Positions 40,898-50,771 of a stretch of 64,000 bases of DNA are shown in pieces; position 1 is the first letter of the stretch; each line of letters starts with the position of its first letter. The stretch covers positions 19,053-83,052 of the forward strand of contig DAIDGW010000090.1 in assembly GCA_027452245.1 (NCBI GenBank). The letters run 5' to 3'. The stretch is from Acidobacteriaceae bacterium (GTDB lineage: Bacteria; Acidobacteriota; Terriglobia; Terriglobales; Acidobacteriaceae). The notes beneath the pieces are model-generated. The model was not told the DNA's origin, did no database searches, and worked only from the letters and a program-made list of their open reading frames with translations. Both the position numbers and the translations under genes were made by a program.

Positions 40898-42681
40898 TGA
40901 ACACAAAACAATGCAGTGCAAGCCATTGTGCTGGCTGGTTGTTGACCGTTGTTCTGTGCGCCATGGCATTTCCGACAATTGCCGTTGCGCAAAGCGAAAA
41001 ACCTCAAACTCCGACGAAGAGCGGTGATACAAGCCCCAATGATGATTCAACTGCTGCCATCCTGAAAGAGTTGGAGCAGATGCGGGCACGCATTCAGGAA
41101 TTGGAACAGAAGTTGAAAGATTCGGCGGCGAAGAATGCCAGCAAGCCAAGCGCTAGTTCGACGGCAGTAGCCCCGGCGAATGCGACGCCTTCAGCAGCCA
41201 GCGGGGCCGATGCTACGCCGGTACCAGCAACGGCGACGAACTCGGCCGCGGCGACCGCGCAGCCAGCCGCTGGCGCGTCCGCACCGACAGTCTTAGCGGA
41301 CCAACCTGGAGCCTTGAACGCAGCCGTCCACCCAGCCGCCCAAGACACCGCCGCACAGTCGAACGGTCAAGTTGCCGCCACCAGCAAGCCGCCGAAGCCC
41401 GATCCTTTTTCTCTCTATGACTACACCTGGCTGAACGGCAATCCGCGTATCAAAGAAGTACCGCTGGACACAAAGTTCTTCACGCCGGAAATCCGTTTTG
41501 ACGTCCCTTACACGTACGACTTCAATCACCCGGCCGACGACACGATCGGCGGTTCCAGCGAGGTCTTCCGGGCACAGGAATTCCAGGTCACGCAGGCAGG
41601 TGTTGGCGGCGACTTCCATTGGGACAACGTGCAAGGCCGCTTCATGACGCAGTTTGGAATGTATTCGGCAACGACACCTCGCAATGACGCGAGTCCCGGG
41701 CGCGGCAACTGGAACCTGGACACTGCCTACCGCTATATCTCCGAGGCTTACGGCGGATATCACTTCAATTTGCTCGATGGCGTGAACGTGCAAGCCGGCA
41801 TCTTCATGTCATACATCGGCCTGTTCAGCTATTACCAGTTCGACAACTGGGCCTATCAGCCTTCTTACGTCTCTTCGAACACGCCATGGTTTTTCAACGG
41901 CATGCGGGTGCAGATCTTCCCTACTCCGAAGCTGAAAATCGAGCCCTGGATCATAAACGGGTGGCAATCGTACGGCCGGTTCAATTCTCGCCCCGGGATC
42001 GGCGGGCAGGTCCTGTGGCGTCCGAACGGCTCAATCTCCGTAGTCGGCAATCAGTATCTGCTCGGTGCCGACACGCTCGGCGTGCCGGGCCGAATAAGGT
42101 ACCACACGGATGACAGCCTGCAAGTCAAGTACTACGACAACCCGGGGCGGCTGGTGGACAAAGCTGCATTCTCACTGACTGGCGACATGGGATGCGAGCA
42201 CGGCGGCGGGGTGAGTTGCGCCACCAATTCGGTGCACTACGCGGGCGGCAAGCCAACGGTCTGGCCCAAGCAGGATTTTCTGGGCTTCATGGTCTACAAC
42301 CGATTGTGGTTTGACCGCGACCGGTTTGGATTCACCGTGGGCGGAGGAAAAATCAACAATCCAGGACGCTATCTCGTGTTGTTGCCGCCGATCAATGGAG
42401 CGACAGCGCTGACGGGCACGCCTTACTTCCCGGAGAGCCCGGGCGATCCTTTCAAAGCCTGGGATGCGTCGGCGACCTTCGATTACATGCCGAAGCAATA
42501 CATCACGTTTCGCTGGGAATACAACCATCGGCACGCGAACGTCCCATATTTCACGGGGCCGGGGGGAATCACGCCTCCAGGCGGGGATACAGGAACGCCG
42601 GGGAGCTTTGTGCCGGGATGGGCACCGGATTTGCGCCACACAGAAGATCGGGTAACAGGAGCATTGCTGGTGATGTTTTGA
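40898..42681 (+). CDS. Outer-membrane beta-barrel porin (BBP2-like) with coiled-coil and Ala/Pro/Thr-rich N-terminal linker
   Basis: Signal peptide; ILKELEQMRARIQELEQKLKDSAAK; alternating aromatic beta-strands; ends in DRVTGALLVMF. Confidence 0.82.
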
Positions 42682-42688
42682 GCAATGA

Positions 42689-43105
42689 AAACCGAAATGG
42701 AGAGTTACGAATCCGAAGCTTACGCTGGAAGGAGAAGGTGACTACTTCCATCAGCAGCTTTGGGAAAATGCCGGGCCCGGACGGCCGGCGGATCCCATGC
42801 ATGTGGTTGGTGGCGCAGCTTATCTGCAATACCAGTTCAACCAGAAGTTTGCGGTGGCGACGCGGGCCGAGTACATGTCCGACCGAGGCGGACTGTTCAG
42901 TGGGATTACCCAGGCGCTCAAGGAGAACACGGTCACCTTCGACTACAACGTAACGAAGGGGCTGCAGATGCGGTACGAGTGGAGACGGGACTATTCGAAT
43001 CAACCATCGTTCCTCTCCGATGTGCAAGGCATTTTGAAATAGCAGCAGACGACGGCAACGATCGGGTTGATTTGGTGGTGGGGCCGAAAGCAAGGCTCCT
43101 GGTAG
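42689..43105 (+). pseudogene. C-terminal remnant of a second BBP2-like porin, interrupted by in-frame TAG at 43040..43042
   Basis: KPKWRVTNPKLTLEGEGDYFHQQLWENAGPGRPADPMHVVGGAAYLQYQFNQKFAVATRAEYMSDRGGLFSGITQALKENTVTFDYNVTKGLQMRYEWRRDYSNQPSFLSDVQGILK*QQTTATIGLIWWWGRKQGSW*; in-frame TGA at 42686 just upstream. Confidence 0.72.
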
Positions 43106-43124
43106 ACGGTTGCGGGAGATACCT

Positions 43125-43211
43125 ATGGAAGACGTTATTTGGCTTATGGTGACGATCGCGTTTTTCGCGCTCTCGATTGCGTATGTGCATTTCTGCGAGC
43201 GCGTGAAGTGA
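43125..43211 (+). CDS. 28-aa membrane micro-ORF upstream of kdpF
   Basis: MEDVIWLMVTIAFFALSIAYVHFCERVK: one TM helix; preceded by a purine-rich GCGGGAGA stretch; below the length cut-off of the ORF track. Confidence 0.6.
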   Translation: MEDVIWLMVTIAFFALSIAYVHFCERVK

Positions 43212-43218
43212 GGAAATT

Positions 43219-43308
43219 ATGAACTGGGAATCGATGATCATGCTGGTGGTCAGCGCGCTGACGATGGTGTATCTGATCTACGCACTGCTGCGGCCGGAGA
43301 AATTCTGA
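43219..43308 (+). CDS. kdpF: KdpF-like small subunit (29 aa)
   Basis: MNWESMIMLVVSALTMVYLIYALLRPEKF; hydrophobic with LLRPEKF tail typical of KdpF; stop ends one nt before the kdpA ATG. Confidence 0.85.
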   Translation: MNWESMIMLVVSALTMVYLIYALLRPEKF

Positions 43309-43309
43309 A

Positions 43310-45109
43310 ATGACAGTCAATGGGTGGTTTCAAATCTTGTTTTTCCTGCTGCTGGTGTTTCTGGTAACCAAGCCAATGGGTGTCTTCATGACGCGGGTGT
43401 TCAACCGCGAGAAGACTTTCATGGATCCGGTAATGCGTCCGTTGGAGCGTCTGCTTTATCGCGTCACCGGAGTGGACGAAGACCACGAAATGCGATGGAC
43501 GGAGTACGCGATTGCGATGCTGCTGTTCAGCGTAGTCTCGATGATCGTCCTGTACCTTATGCAGAGGCTGCAACAGTACTTGCCCTGGAATCCGCAGAAG
43601 TTCGGCCCAGTCACTCCGGCGCACGTAGCCTTCAATACGGCCGCGTCGTTTACCACCAATACAAACTGGCAGGCCTATGCGGGTGAGACGACAATGAGTT
43701 ATTTCACCCAGATGGCGGGGTTGGCGTTTCACAACTTCGTCTCGGCGGCAACCGGCATCGCTCTGGCGATTGCATTCATTCGGGGCATCGCCCGCCGGCA
43801 GATGAAAACGATCGGAAACTTCTGGGTTGACCTCGTTCGTGGCTGTCTGTGGGTGCTGTTGCCGTTTTGTGTGGTGGGCGCGCTGGCGCTGGTTTCCCAG
43901 GGAGTAGTGCAGAATTTGCATCCTTACGAGACCGTGAAGCTCGTTGAACCGATGCAGGTGCAAAAGACGGACGCGAGCGGCAAGCCCATGGTCGACAGCC
44001 ACGGCAAACCGGTAATGCAGACAGTGACGGAACAGACGATCGCACAGGGGCCGGTGGCATCGCAGGAAATCATCAAGGAATTCGGAACGAATGGCGGCGG
44101 CTTTTTCAATGCGAACAGCGCGCATCCGTTTGAGAATCCGACGCCGCTCACGAATTTGATTGAGATGGTGGCGATCTTCACGATCGGGGCCGGGCTGACC
44201 TACACTCTGGGTCGCATGACGGGGTCCCAAGCGCATGGATGGGCTGTTTGGTCGGCAATGGCAATTCTGTTCCTGGCCGGCGTGATGGTTGCATATTGGG
44301 CGGAAGCTCGAGGCAACCCGTTGCTGACGGGAGTCAATCCACACGTCACCGCACTGCAACCGGGCGGCAATATGGAAGGCAAGGAAGTGCGGTTCGGAAT
44401 CGCAGACACTGCGCTATTCGGAACCGTCACCACCGATGCCAGCTGCGGCGCGATTAACGGATGGTTCGATTCGTTCACTCCACTGGGTGGGATGATTCCG
44501 CTGGTAAATATCATGCTCAGCGAAGTCATCTTCGGCGGAGTGGGCGCCGGGATGTATGGGATGTTGATCTACATCGTGCTGGCGGTGTTTATTGCCGGCC
44601 TAATGGTCGGGAGAACCCCGGAATACCTCGGAAAGAAGATCGAAGCCTATGACGTCAAGATGGCGATGCTCGTGGTTCTTGTGTTTCCCCTGGTCATTCT
44701 GGCCTTCACTGCTGTTTCGAGCGTGAACGGATTCGGTACTTCGAGTATTGCGAATCAGGGGCCGCACGGCTTGACTGAAATGCTATATGCGTTTGTGTCC
44801 GGTGCGGGAAACAACGGATCGGCCTTCGGCGGCTTGACCGCAAACACGCTCTGGTATGACACCACCGTCGGGCTCACGATGCTGGCGGGACGATTTTTGA
44901 TGATCGTCCCCATGCTGGCGATCGCGGGCAATCTGGCGGAGAAGAAGTATGTTCCACCGTCTCTCGGAACGTTTCCTGTGACCACTCCGTTGTTCACCGT
45001 GCTTCTGATTGGAGTGATCCTGATTGTGGGAGCGCTGACGTTCTTCCCCGCGCTCAGCCTGGGACCAATTCTCGAGCACTTGCTGATGATGGCGGGAAAG
45101 ACTTTCTAA
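43310..45109 (+). CDS. kdpA: K+-transporting ATPase subunit A
   Basis: AFNTAASFTTNTNWQAYAGE, EFGTNGGGFFNANSAHPFENPTPLTN, GNNGSAFGGL selectivity loops. Confidence 0.97.
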   Translation: MTVNGWFQILFFLLLVFLVTKPMGVFMTRVFNREKTFMDPVMRPLERLLYRVTGVDEDHEMRWTEYAIAMLLFSVVSMIVLYLMQRLQQYLPWNPQKFGPVTPAHVAFNTAASFTTNTNWQAYAGETTMSYFTQMAGLAFHNFVSAATGIALAIAFIRGIARRQMKTIGNFWVDLVRGCLWVLLPFCVVGALALVSQGVVQNLHPYETVKLVEPMQVQKTDASGKPMVDSHGKPVMQTVTEQTIAQGPVASQEIIKEFGTNGGGFFNANSAHPFENPTPLTNLIEMVAIFTIGAGLTYTLGRMTGSQAHGWAVWSAMAILFLAGVMVAYWAEARGNPLLTGVNPHVTALQPGGNMEGKEVRFGIADTALFGTVTTDASCGAINGWFDSFTPLGGMIPLVNIMLSEVIFGGVGAGMYGMLIYIVLAVFIAGLMVGRTPEYLGKKIEAYDVKMAMLVVLVFPLVILAFTAVSSVNGFGTSSIANQGPHGLTEMLYAFVSGAGNNGSAFGGLTANTLWYDTTVGLTMLAGRFLMIVPMLAIAGNLAEKKYVPPSLGTFPVTTPLFTVLLIGVILIVGALTFFPALSLGPILEHLLMMAGKTF

Positions 45110-45121
45110 GAGGATCTATAT

Positions 45122-47215
45122 ATGGCAATTTCGACGCAACCACAGGCTCTTCCTGAGATCGAGAACGTTCGCCTTGGCCACTCGCCGATGAAGCCGCGCA
45201 AGAAAGCGATCTGGGAGTGGAAGATTGTACGGCGCGCAATCTGGGATGCATTTGTGAAACTCCACCCGCGCAAGATGATGGGCAATCCCGTCATGTTTGT
45301 GGTGGAGATCGGGAGCGTAATCACAACGGCTCTGCTGTTCAAAGGCGGCACGGCCTTCAAATTCAATCTCCAGATTACGTGCTGGCTGTGGTTTACCGTG
45401 CTGTTCGCCAATTTCGCCGAAGCTATGGCGGAAGGACGAGGCAAAGCGCAGGCGGAAACCTTGCGGCGGGCCCGATCGGAGACGATGGCGAATCGGTTAC
45501 TCGCCGATGAGAAAGTCGAACAGGTGCCGAGTTCGAAACTGAAAGCTGGGGATTTCGTGCGTGTCTCGGCCGGAGAATTCATCCCGTCTGACGGCGAAAT
45601 TATTGAAGGTGTCGCATCGGTGGATGAATCGGCGATCACGGGGGAATCCGCACCTGTGATTCGCGAAGCCGGAGGAGACCGTTCCGCGGTAACGGGCGGC
45701 ACGCGTGTGCTTTCGGATCAGATCAAAATCCGCATCACCTCCAATCCAGGCGAAACATTCCTCGACCGGATGATTGCGCTGGTGGAAGGCGCCGAGCGCC
45801 AGAAAACACCGAATGAGATTGCGCTGAATATTCTGCTGGCCGGATTAACCATCATCTTCCTGCTGGCGGTGGTCACCCTACAGCCGTTTGCGATTTATTC
45901 AACTGCGCCGCAATCGGTGTTCGTGCTCGTCTCGTTGCTGGTCTGTCTCATTCCGACGACAATTGGCGGCTTGCTTTCTGCGATCGGAATTGCGGGCATG
46001 GACCGGTTAGTGCAACACAACGTCCTTGCCATGTCTGGCCGTGCAGTGGAAGCGGCGGGAGACGTAAATACGCTGCTTCTCGATAAAACTGGAACCATCA
46101 CCTTGGGAAATCGCCAGGCAGCGCGGTTCATTCCGGCTCCGGGTGTCAACGAAAAGGAACTGGCGGACGCGGCACAGCTTTCATCACTGGCGGACGAGAC
46201 TCCGGAAGGACGATCGATCGTTGTCCTTGCGAAAGATAGATATGGCTTGCGAGGGAGAGAACTTGGTTCGCACGACGCCCGGTTTGTTCCGTTTACGGCA
46301 CACACTCGTATGTCCGGCGTCGATCTGAACGGATTTGAAATCCGTAAGGGTGCAACGGAAGCAATTCAGGCATACATTCGGCAACACGGCCACCAGATGC
46401 CGAAGGAAGTTCAGACCACGGTGGAACAGATTGCCCGTTCTGGAGGAACGCCTCTTGTAGTCGCGGAAAAGAACCGGGGTGCGCTGGGCGTCATTGAACT
46501 AAAAGATGTAGTGAAGGGCGGCATGATGGAGCGCTTCAACCATCTGCGCGCGATGGGAATTCGCACCGTGATGATCACGGGCGACAATCCCCTGACCGCG
46601 GCGGCCATCGCGCGGGAAGCTGGAGTCGACGATTTCCTGGCCCAGGCAACGCCAAAGGACAAAATGGACCTGATTCGCCGCGAGCAGGCCGACGGCAAGC
46701 TGGTGGCGATGACGGGGGACGGAACCAACGACGCTCCTGCCCTGGCCCAGGCGGATGTGGGTGTCGCCATGAACACGGGAACACAAGCAGCCAAAGAAGC
46801 TGGAAACATGGTGGATCTTGATTCCAATCCGACGAAACTCATCGAGATCGTGGAGATCGGAAAACAGCTACTGATGACGCGAGGGTCGCTGACGACCTTC
46901 TCCATCGCCAACGATGTGGCGAAATACTTCGCGATTATTCCGGCCATGTTCGCCGGAACGTTTCCAGTGCTGAATGCATTGAACATCATGCATTTGCGGA
47001 CTCCGGAATCTGCCGTGTTGTCGGCGGTCATATTCAACGCGCTGATCATCATTGCGCTGATCCCGCTGGCGCTGCGCGGGGTGAAGTATCGGCCGATGGG
47101 CGCGGCAATTCTTTTGCGGCGCAACCTGCTGATCTACGGAGCGGGCGGAGTGATCATTCCATTCATTGGAATCAAACTCATCGACATGGTGATTACCAGA
47201 GTGGGAATGGCGTGA
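45122..47215 (+). CDS. kdpB: K+-transporting P-type ATPase subunit B
   Basis: [13 protein letters not shown] phosphorylation motif, [44 protein letters not shown]. Confidence 0.98.
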   Translation: MAISTQPQALPEIENVRLGHSPMKPRKKAIWEWKIVRRAIWDAFVKLHPRKMMGNPVMFVVEIGSVITTALLFKGGTAFKFNLQITCWLWFTVLFANFAEAMAEGRGKAQAETLRRARSETMANRLLADEKVEQVPSSKLKAGDFVRVSAGEFIPSDGEIIEGVASVDESAITGESAPVIREAGGDRSAVTGGTRVLSDQIKIRITSNPGETFLDRMIALVEGAERQKTPNEIALNILLAGLTIIFLLAVVTLQPFAIYSTAPQSVFVLVSLLVCLIPTTIGGLLSAIGIAGMDRLVQHNVLAMSGRAVEAAGDVNTLLLDKTGTITLGNRQAARFIPAPGVNEKELADAAQLSSLADETPEGRSIVVLAKDRYGLRGRELGSHDARFVPFTAHTRMSGVDLNGFEIRKGATEAIQAYIRQHGHQMPKEVQTTVEQIARSGGTPLVVAEKNRGALGVIELKDVVKGGMMERFNHLRAMGIRTVMITGDNPLTAAAIAREAGVDDFLAQATPKDKMDLIRREQADGKLVAMTGDGTNDAPALAQADVGVAMNTGTQAAKEAGNMVDLDSNPTKLIEIVEIGKQLLMTRGSLTTFSIANDVAKYFAIIPAMFAGTFPVLNALNIMHLRTPESAVLSAVIFNALIIIALIPLALRGVKYRPMGAAILLRRNLLIYGAGGVIIPFIGIKLIDMVITRVGMA

Positions 47216-47222
47216 GGGCACA

Positions 47223-47801
47223 ATGAAAAAGAATCTGATTACGGCATTTCTGATGACGATTGCAACCACGATTTTGCTGGGGATCATCTACCCCCTGGTT
47301 GTAACCGGGCTGGCACAGCTTTTCTTCCCTCGGCAAGCGAATGGAGAACTGATCGAGGCCAAGGGAACCGTTGTCGGGTCGCGACTCATAGGGCAGGCAT
47401 TTTCGGGCCCGGCTTATTTTCATTCGCGGCCATCGTTTGCCGGGTATGGCTATCAAGCGGACAACTCCAACGGTTCGCAACTCGGACCCACGAACCACGC
47501 GTTGATTGACCGGGTGAAAAGCGACACGGAGGCGCTGAACGCGGAGAATCCCAACGTGCCGGTACCTGTCGACCTCGTTACGGGGTCGGCTTCGGGATTG
47601 GATCCAGACATTACGCCGGCTGCTGCTAAGTTCCAGATAGTTCGCGTGGCAAAGGCGCGATCAGCAAGTCAGCAACAGATCGCCCAGATAGTAGCGCGGA
47701 ACACACAGGGACGACAGTGGGGGTTTCTAGGTGAGCCCCGAGTTAACGTTCTCGAGCTAAATCTTGATCTCAATGCTCATTTTCCAATGACAGGCCATTA
47801 A
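47223..47801 (+). CDS. kdpC: K+-transporting ATPase subunit C
   Basis: YPLVVTGLAQLFFPRQANGELI, GSRLIGQAFSGPAYFHSRPS, VTGSASGLDPDITPAAAKFQ. Confidence 0.96.
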   Translation: MKKNLITAFLMTIATTILLGIIYPLVVTGLAQLFFPRQANGELIEAKGTVVGSRLIGQAFSGPAYFHSRPSFAGYGYQADNSNGSQLGPTNHALIDRVKSDTEALNAENPNVPVPVDLVTGSASGLDPDITPAAAKFQIVRVAKARSASQQQIAQIVARNTQGRQWGFLGEPRVNVLELNLDLNAHFPMTGH

Positions 47802-47844
47802 CGCCGAGAACGAACGTGGCGCGCAACTTCCCGGTGAAATGGAT

Positions 47845-48354
47845 TTAAGCTGCCTTGTCGGCTCTCGTATTCGCAGTGTCGGCGATGTTGGTGAGGACGG
47901 CGTCGGCATGCTTTTCTTCCTGCAAGGTTTGCTGCAGCAAGTTTGCCTGATCAGCATGTCCTAGAATCTCGGCGAAATTTCGTACCGTGCCATAGGCCGC
48001 CATTTCATAGTGCTCGACTTTCTGAGCCGCGGCAATGATGCCAGCGTCGCGAACGGAGTCATCTGTCGCATCCGTAATGACATCTTCGCCTTCAGCGATG
48101 AGAGCTGCCATGCCCTTGCTGCGCTTGGAATCAACTTTGCCCGTGGCTTCGTGCATGATTTGCTCGAGACGGGTTACGTGTCCCTTGGTTTCTTGTAAGT
48201 GGGTTTCCAGAGCCTGCTTCAATTCCGGATCGGAAGCCTTCTGGATCATTTTGGGCAGAGCCTCTGTAATCTGCGTTTCAACAGAGTAAAGATGTTGAAT
48301 TTGATCACGATAGAGCTTTCGAAGGCTGTCCAGATTTGCTGAGAAGAATTTCAC
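47845..48354 (-). CDS. Ferritin-like DUF892 (YciE/YciF) protein
   Basis: LRKLYRDQIQHLYSVETQITEALPKMIQKASDPELKQAL...QKVEHYEMAAYGTVRNFAEILG. Confidence 0.9.
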   Translation of the reverse strand: MKFFSANLDSLRKLYRDQIQHLYSVETQITEALPKMIQKASDPELKQALETHLQETKGHVTRLEQIMHEATGKVDSKRSKGMAALIAEGEDVITDATDDSVRDAGIIAAAQKVEHYEMAAYGTVRNFAEILGHADQANLLQQTLQEEKHADAVLTNIADTANTRADKAA

Positions 48355-48602
48355 GGCAATACCTCAGGTTGTGATTGTCTGTGAAGACGAAGTTAGGATG
48401 AGGTGAGGCAAGTCTATGTTGCTTTGGATTTTAGTGTGACAAGGCGATACGACGACGATCCCTCGCCATGAAGGATGCAGTGGGCGATGAAAGCGGCCGT
48501 ATTTGCGTCGTTCTTAGACCGAGCGCATGAAATCTGACGGATGTTGTCATACTTTTTGCCACGGATCAGAAGGGCTCGTTTGATGACCGCTGCCAGTTAG
48601 GA

Positions 48603-49874
48603 TTACTCGCTGGCGCGTACAGGAGAAAGGCTGGGACGGCCGATTGCCTTGCCGCGGGCGCTTGATTTCTCGCCACCGTAGACCAAATCCAGTCCGCCAT
48701 CGGCATCACTGCTGGCCTCAGCCAGAGCGGTAGCCAAAGCACGGAAAGAGCGACTGATTTCGGAGTTCTCCTGCTGAACCACGGGTGCTCCGTGATCGAT
48801 GGCCGGAGAAATCGTCTGATAAGCATTCGGGATCTTCCACAGGACTTTGCAATTGGTCGCACGCTGAATGTCTTCGTCAGTGAAACCGGGAATTTTCTTA
48901 AACCGGTTCAGAACGAGGCGCATGCGGTCACGCCCGGTTCCTTCTTCAAGAAAACCGTGGATCCGTCCGGCGCTCCACAAAGAGACGACATCTGTCTGGG
49001 CAACAACCAGAACGGCGTTGGAAAGGTCCGATAATAGCCGCGTAGTGGCATCGAGACGGCTCGACGCATCGACTACCACGTACCGATAGTGATTCACGAG
49101 CAGATCGAACAGGCGGGCAAGTTCAGCGGGAGTCGGGACGGACTGATATGGCTGCTGAGCACCGGCGAGAAGGTGCAATCCATCCTTCGTCGTGGTCATC
49201 AAGCCATCCAACAGTGAAACGTCCAGCCGATGTAAATTCTGCAAAGCGTCCAGCACGCCAAATTGTGGGCGAAGGTTCAAATGCAACGATGCATGCCCAA
49301 TCGGTGCAAAGTCGACCAGAACGACATCCCCATGTGCCTGCTGTAATGCGACCGCGGTATTCACAGCAGCCGTAGTGGCACCAGCTCCACCCTTGGCACT
49401 GAGAAAAGTAAGGATTCGAGCCTTTCCAGCTCCCCCCCGAGCCCTTGTGCGAGCCGAACTGAAGCGGGTGAGTGCTTCCAACAGCGCATCGGAACCGCCG
49501 GCATCGTCGAGGTATTCGCAAGCACCTGCCCGCATTGTGGCCACAATCGTTGTGGGCTGCGTCATCAGGCCATTGGCAAAGATCGCGATTTGCAGTGTGT
49601 TGGACTGAATTAATTCAATAGCGCGAACCGCGCGTTGGGCATCGTGTGGCGGGATGTCGACAACCACTACCTCTGCGCGGGACTCCTGAATCTGGCGCAG
49701 AATGGAATCGGTTGGGCCAAGAGGAAACCCGGGATGGCCAAAGACGGTATGGCCAAGGCGGGTGGCCTCGAGCCGGTTTTGCAGTGCGGATAAGTGTTCT
49801 CGGTCCTCACTCAGGAGGGCCACGGCAATGCCGTGCATCGTTCGGTTCTCGCTGATTTCTCTCGGTGTCTGCAT
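48603..49874 (-). CDS. CpaE/MinD-like P-loop ATPase with degenerate receiver-like N-terminus
   Basis: ILTFLSAKGGAGATTAAVNTAVALQ deviant Walker A; VLVDFAPIGHASLHLNLRPQFGVLDALQN; YVVVDASSRLD. Confidence 0.82.
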   Translation of the reverse strand: MQTPREISENRTMHGIAVALLSEDREHLSALQNRLEATRLGHTVFGHPGFPLGPTDSILRQIQESRAEVVVVDIPPHDAQRAVRAIELIQSNTLQIAIFANGLMTQPTTIVATMRAGACEYLDDAGGSDALLEALTRFSSARTRARGGAGKARILTFLSAKGGAGATTAAVNTAVALQQAHGDVVLVDFAPIGHASLHLNLRPQFGVLDALQNLHRLDVSLLDGLMTTTKDGLHLLAGAQQPYQSVPTPAELARLFDLLVNHYRYVVVDASSRLDATTRLLSDLSNAVLVVAQTDVVSLWSAGRIHGFLEEGTGRDRMRLVLNRFKKIPGFTDEDIQRATNCKVLWKIPNAYQTISPAIDHGAPVVQQENSEISRSFRALATALAEASSDADGGLDLVYGGEKSSARGKAIGRPSLSPVRASE

Positions 49875-50091
49875 GTTAGAAAGAGCGAGTACTTTCCGCC
49901 AAATGACTTAAGTAACCGGCTACATAAGCTCTTCTCAACAGTCCATGCAAAAACTATCCCTCGACGTAACTGGCACACTACGGTTATTTGCGAGAGACAT
50001 GCACGGCAAGAACGTTGAGCAGCGCCCTGTGTAAATTCTATTCCAACTTCCTGAGGAAAAGGAAAAAATCGATGAGGGGCTCGCCCTGCGG

Positions 50092-50550
50092 CTAATGCAT
50101 TCCAGGGCGTACCGGTGGAGAGGAGTCGTGCTCATCGCTTGACCGATTGGATTGAACAGACACGTGAGCGGATGCTGAACCTGGCAGATACTCGTAGCCT
50201 TCGAATCGGACCGCTACCCCGATCTTATTCTCTGTCGTTATCGTTGTGTGGGAAGACATTCCATTCAGGGATTTTATCACCCGGAGAACATGTCCCCGAC
50301 ATCGCACTCGCATGCACTCTCCCAGAGTGATCTCTGACGGCATATTGAGAGTCAACTCGACTTTTGTACCTTCCGACAGCGGTGAATCAGTAATGAAGAA
50401 GACTCCTCGTGAACTCAAATCCTGGGAAAAACCTACACCCTCGGTTCCAAGGGTGAGATCTCGGAAAGAAACAGGAAGCAAGTATGAGAAACGCTGGCCC
50501 GCGCGGCGTTCGACCCTAACCGGGGAAGAAGACGACATAGTGGCGCACAT
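50092..50550 (-). CDS. PilZ-like domain protein
   Basis: VERRAGQRFSYLLPVSFRD and GFSQDLSSRGVFFITDSPLSEGTKVELTLNMP resemble PilZ RxxxR and D/NxSxxG motifs. Confidence 0.7.
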   Translation of the reverse strand: MCATMSSSSPVRVERRAGQRFSYLLPVSFRDLTLGTEGVGFSQDLSSRGVFFITDSPLSEGTKVELTLNMPSEITLGECMRVRCRGHVLRVIKSLNGMSSHTTITTENKIGVAVRFEGYEYLPGSASAHVSVQSNRSSDEHDSSPPVRPGMH

Positions 50551-50771
50551 CCCTTCAGCTTCGCCGGGGACGCGAGTGCACTACTTTAACTCAGTCGGAC
50601 TCGCGTTGAGAAGTTGGCGACTTAGTGACTGATAGGATCATAATGCAAATCTGCTCGCTCGGAAAGAACTGAAAGGCGGACGGTGGCGGAAGGCGCGATA
50701 CTAAGGAGAAAGCCTGAGGTACGGGCGACGTAGATTGCGGCGAAGAGTGGACGATCATCAAAGAAACGACT

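Noticed and set aside
43250-44359. 369-aa antisense ORF over kdpF/kdpA
   Set aside because: Low-complexity His/Arg-rich translation, fully opposite kdpA; a codon-bias artefact of GC-rich DNA.
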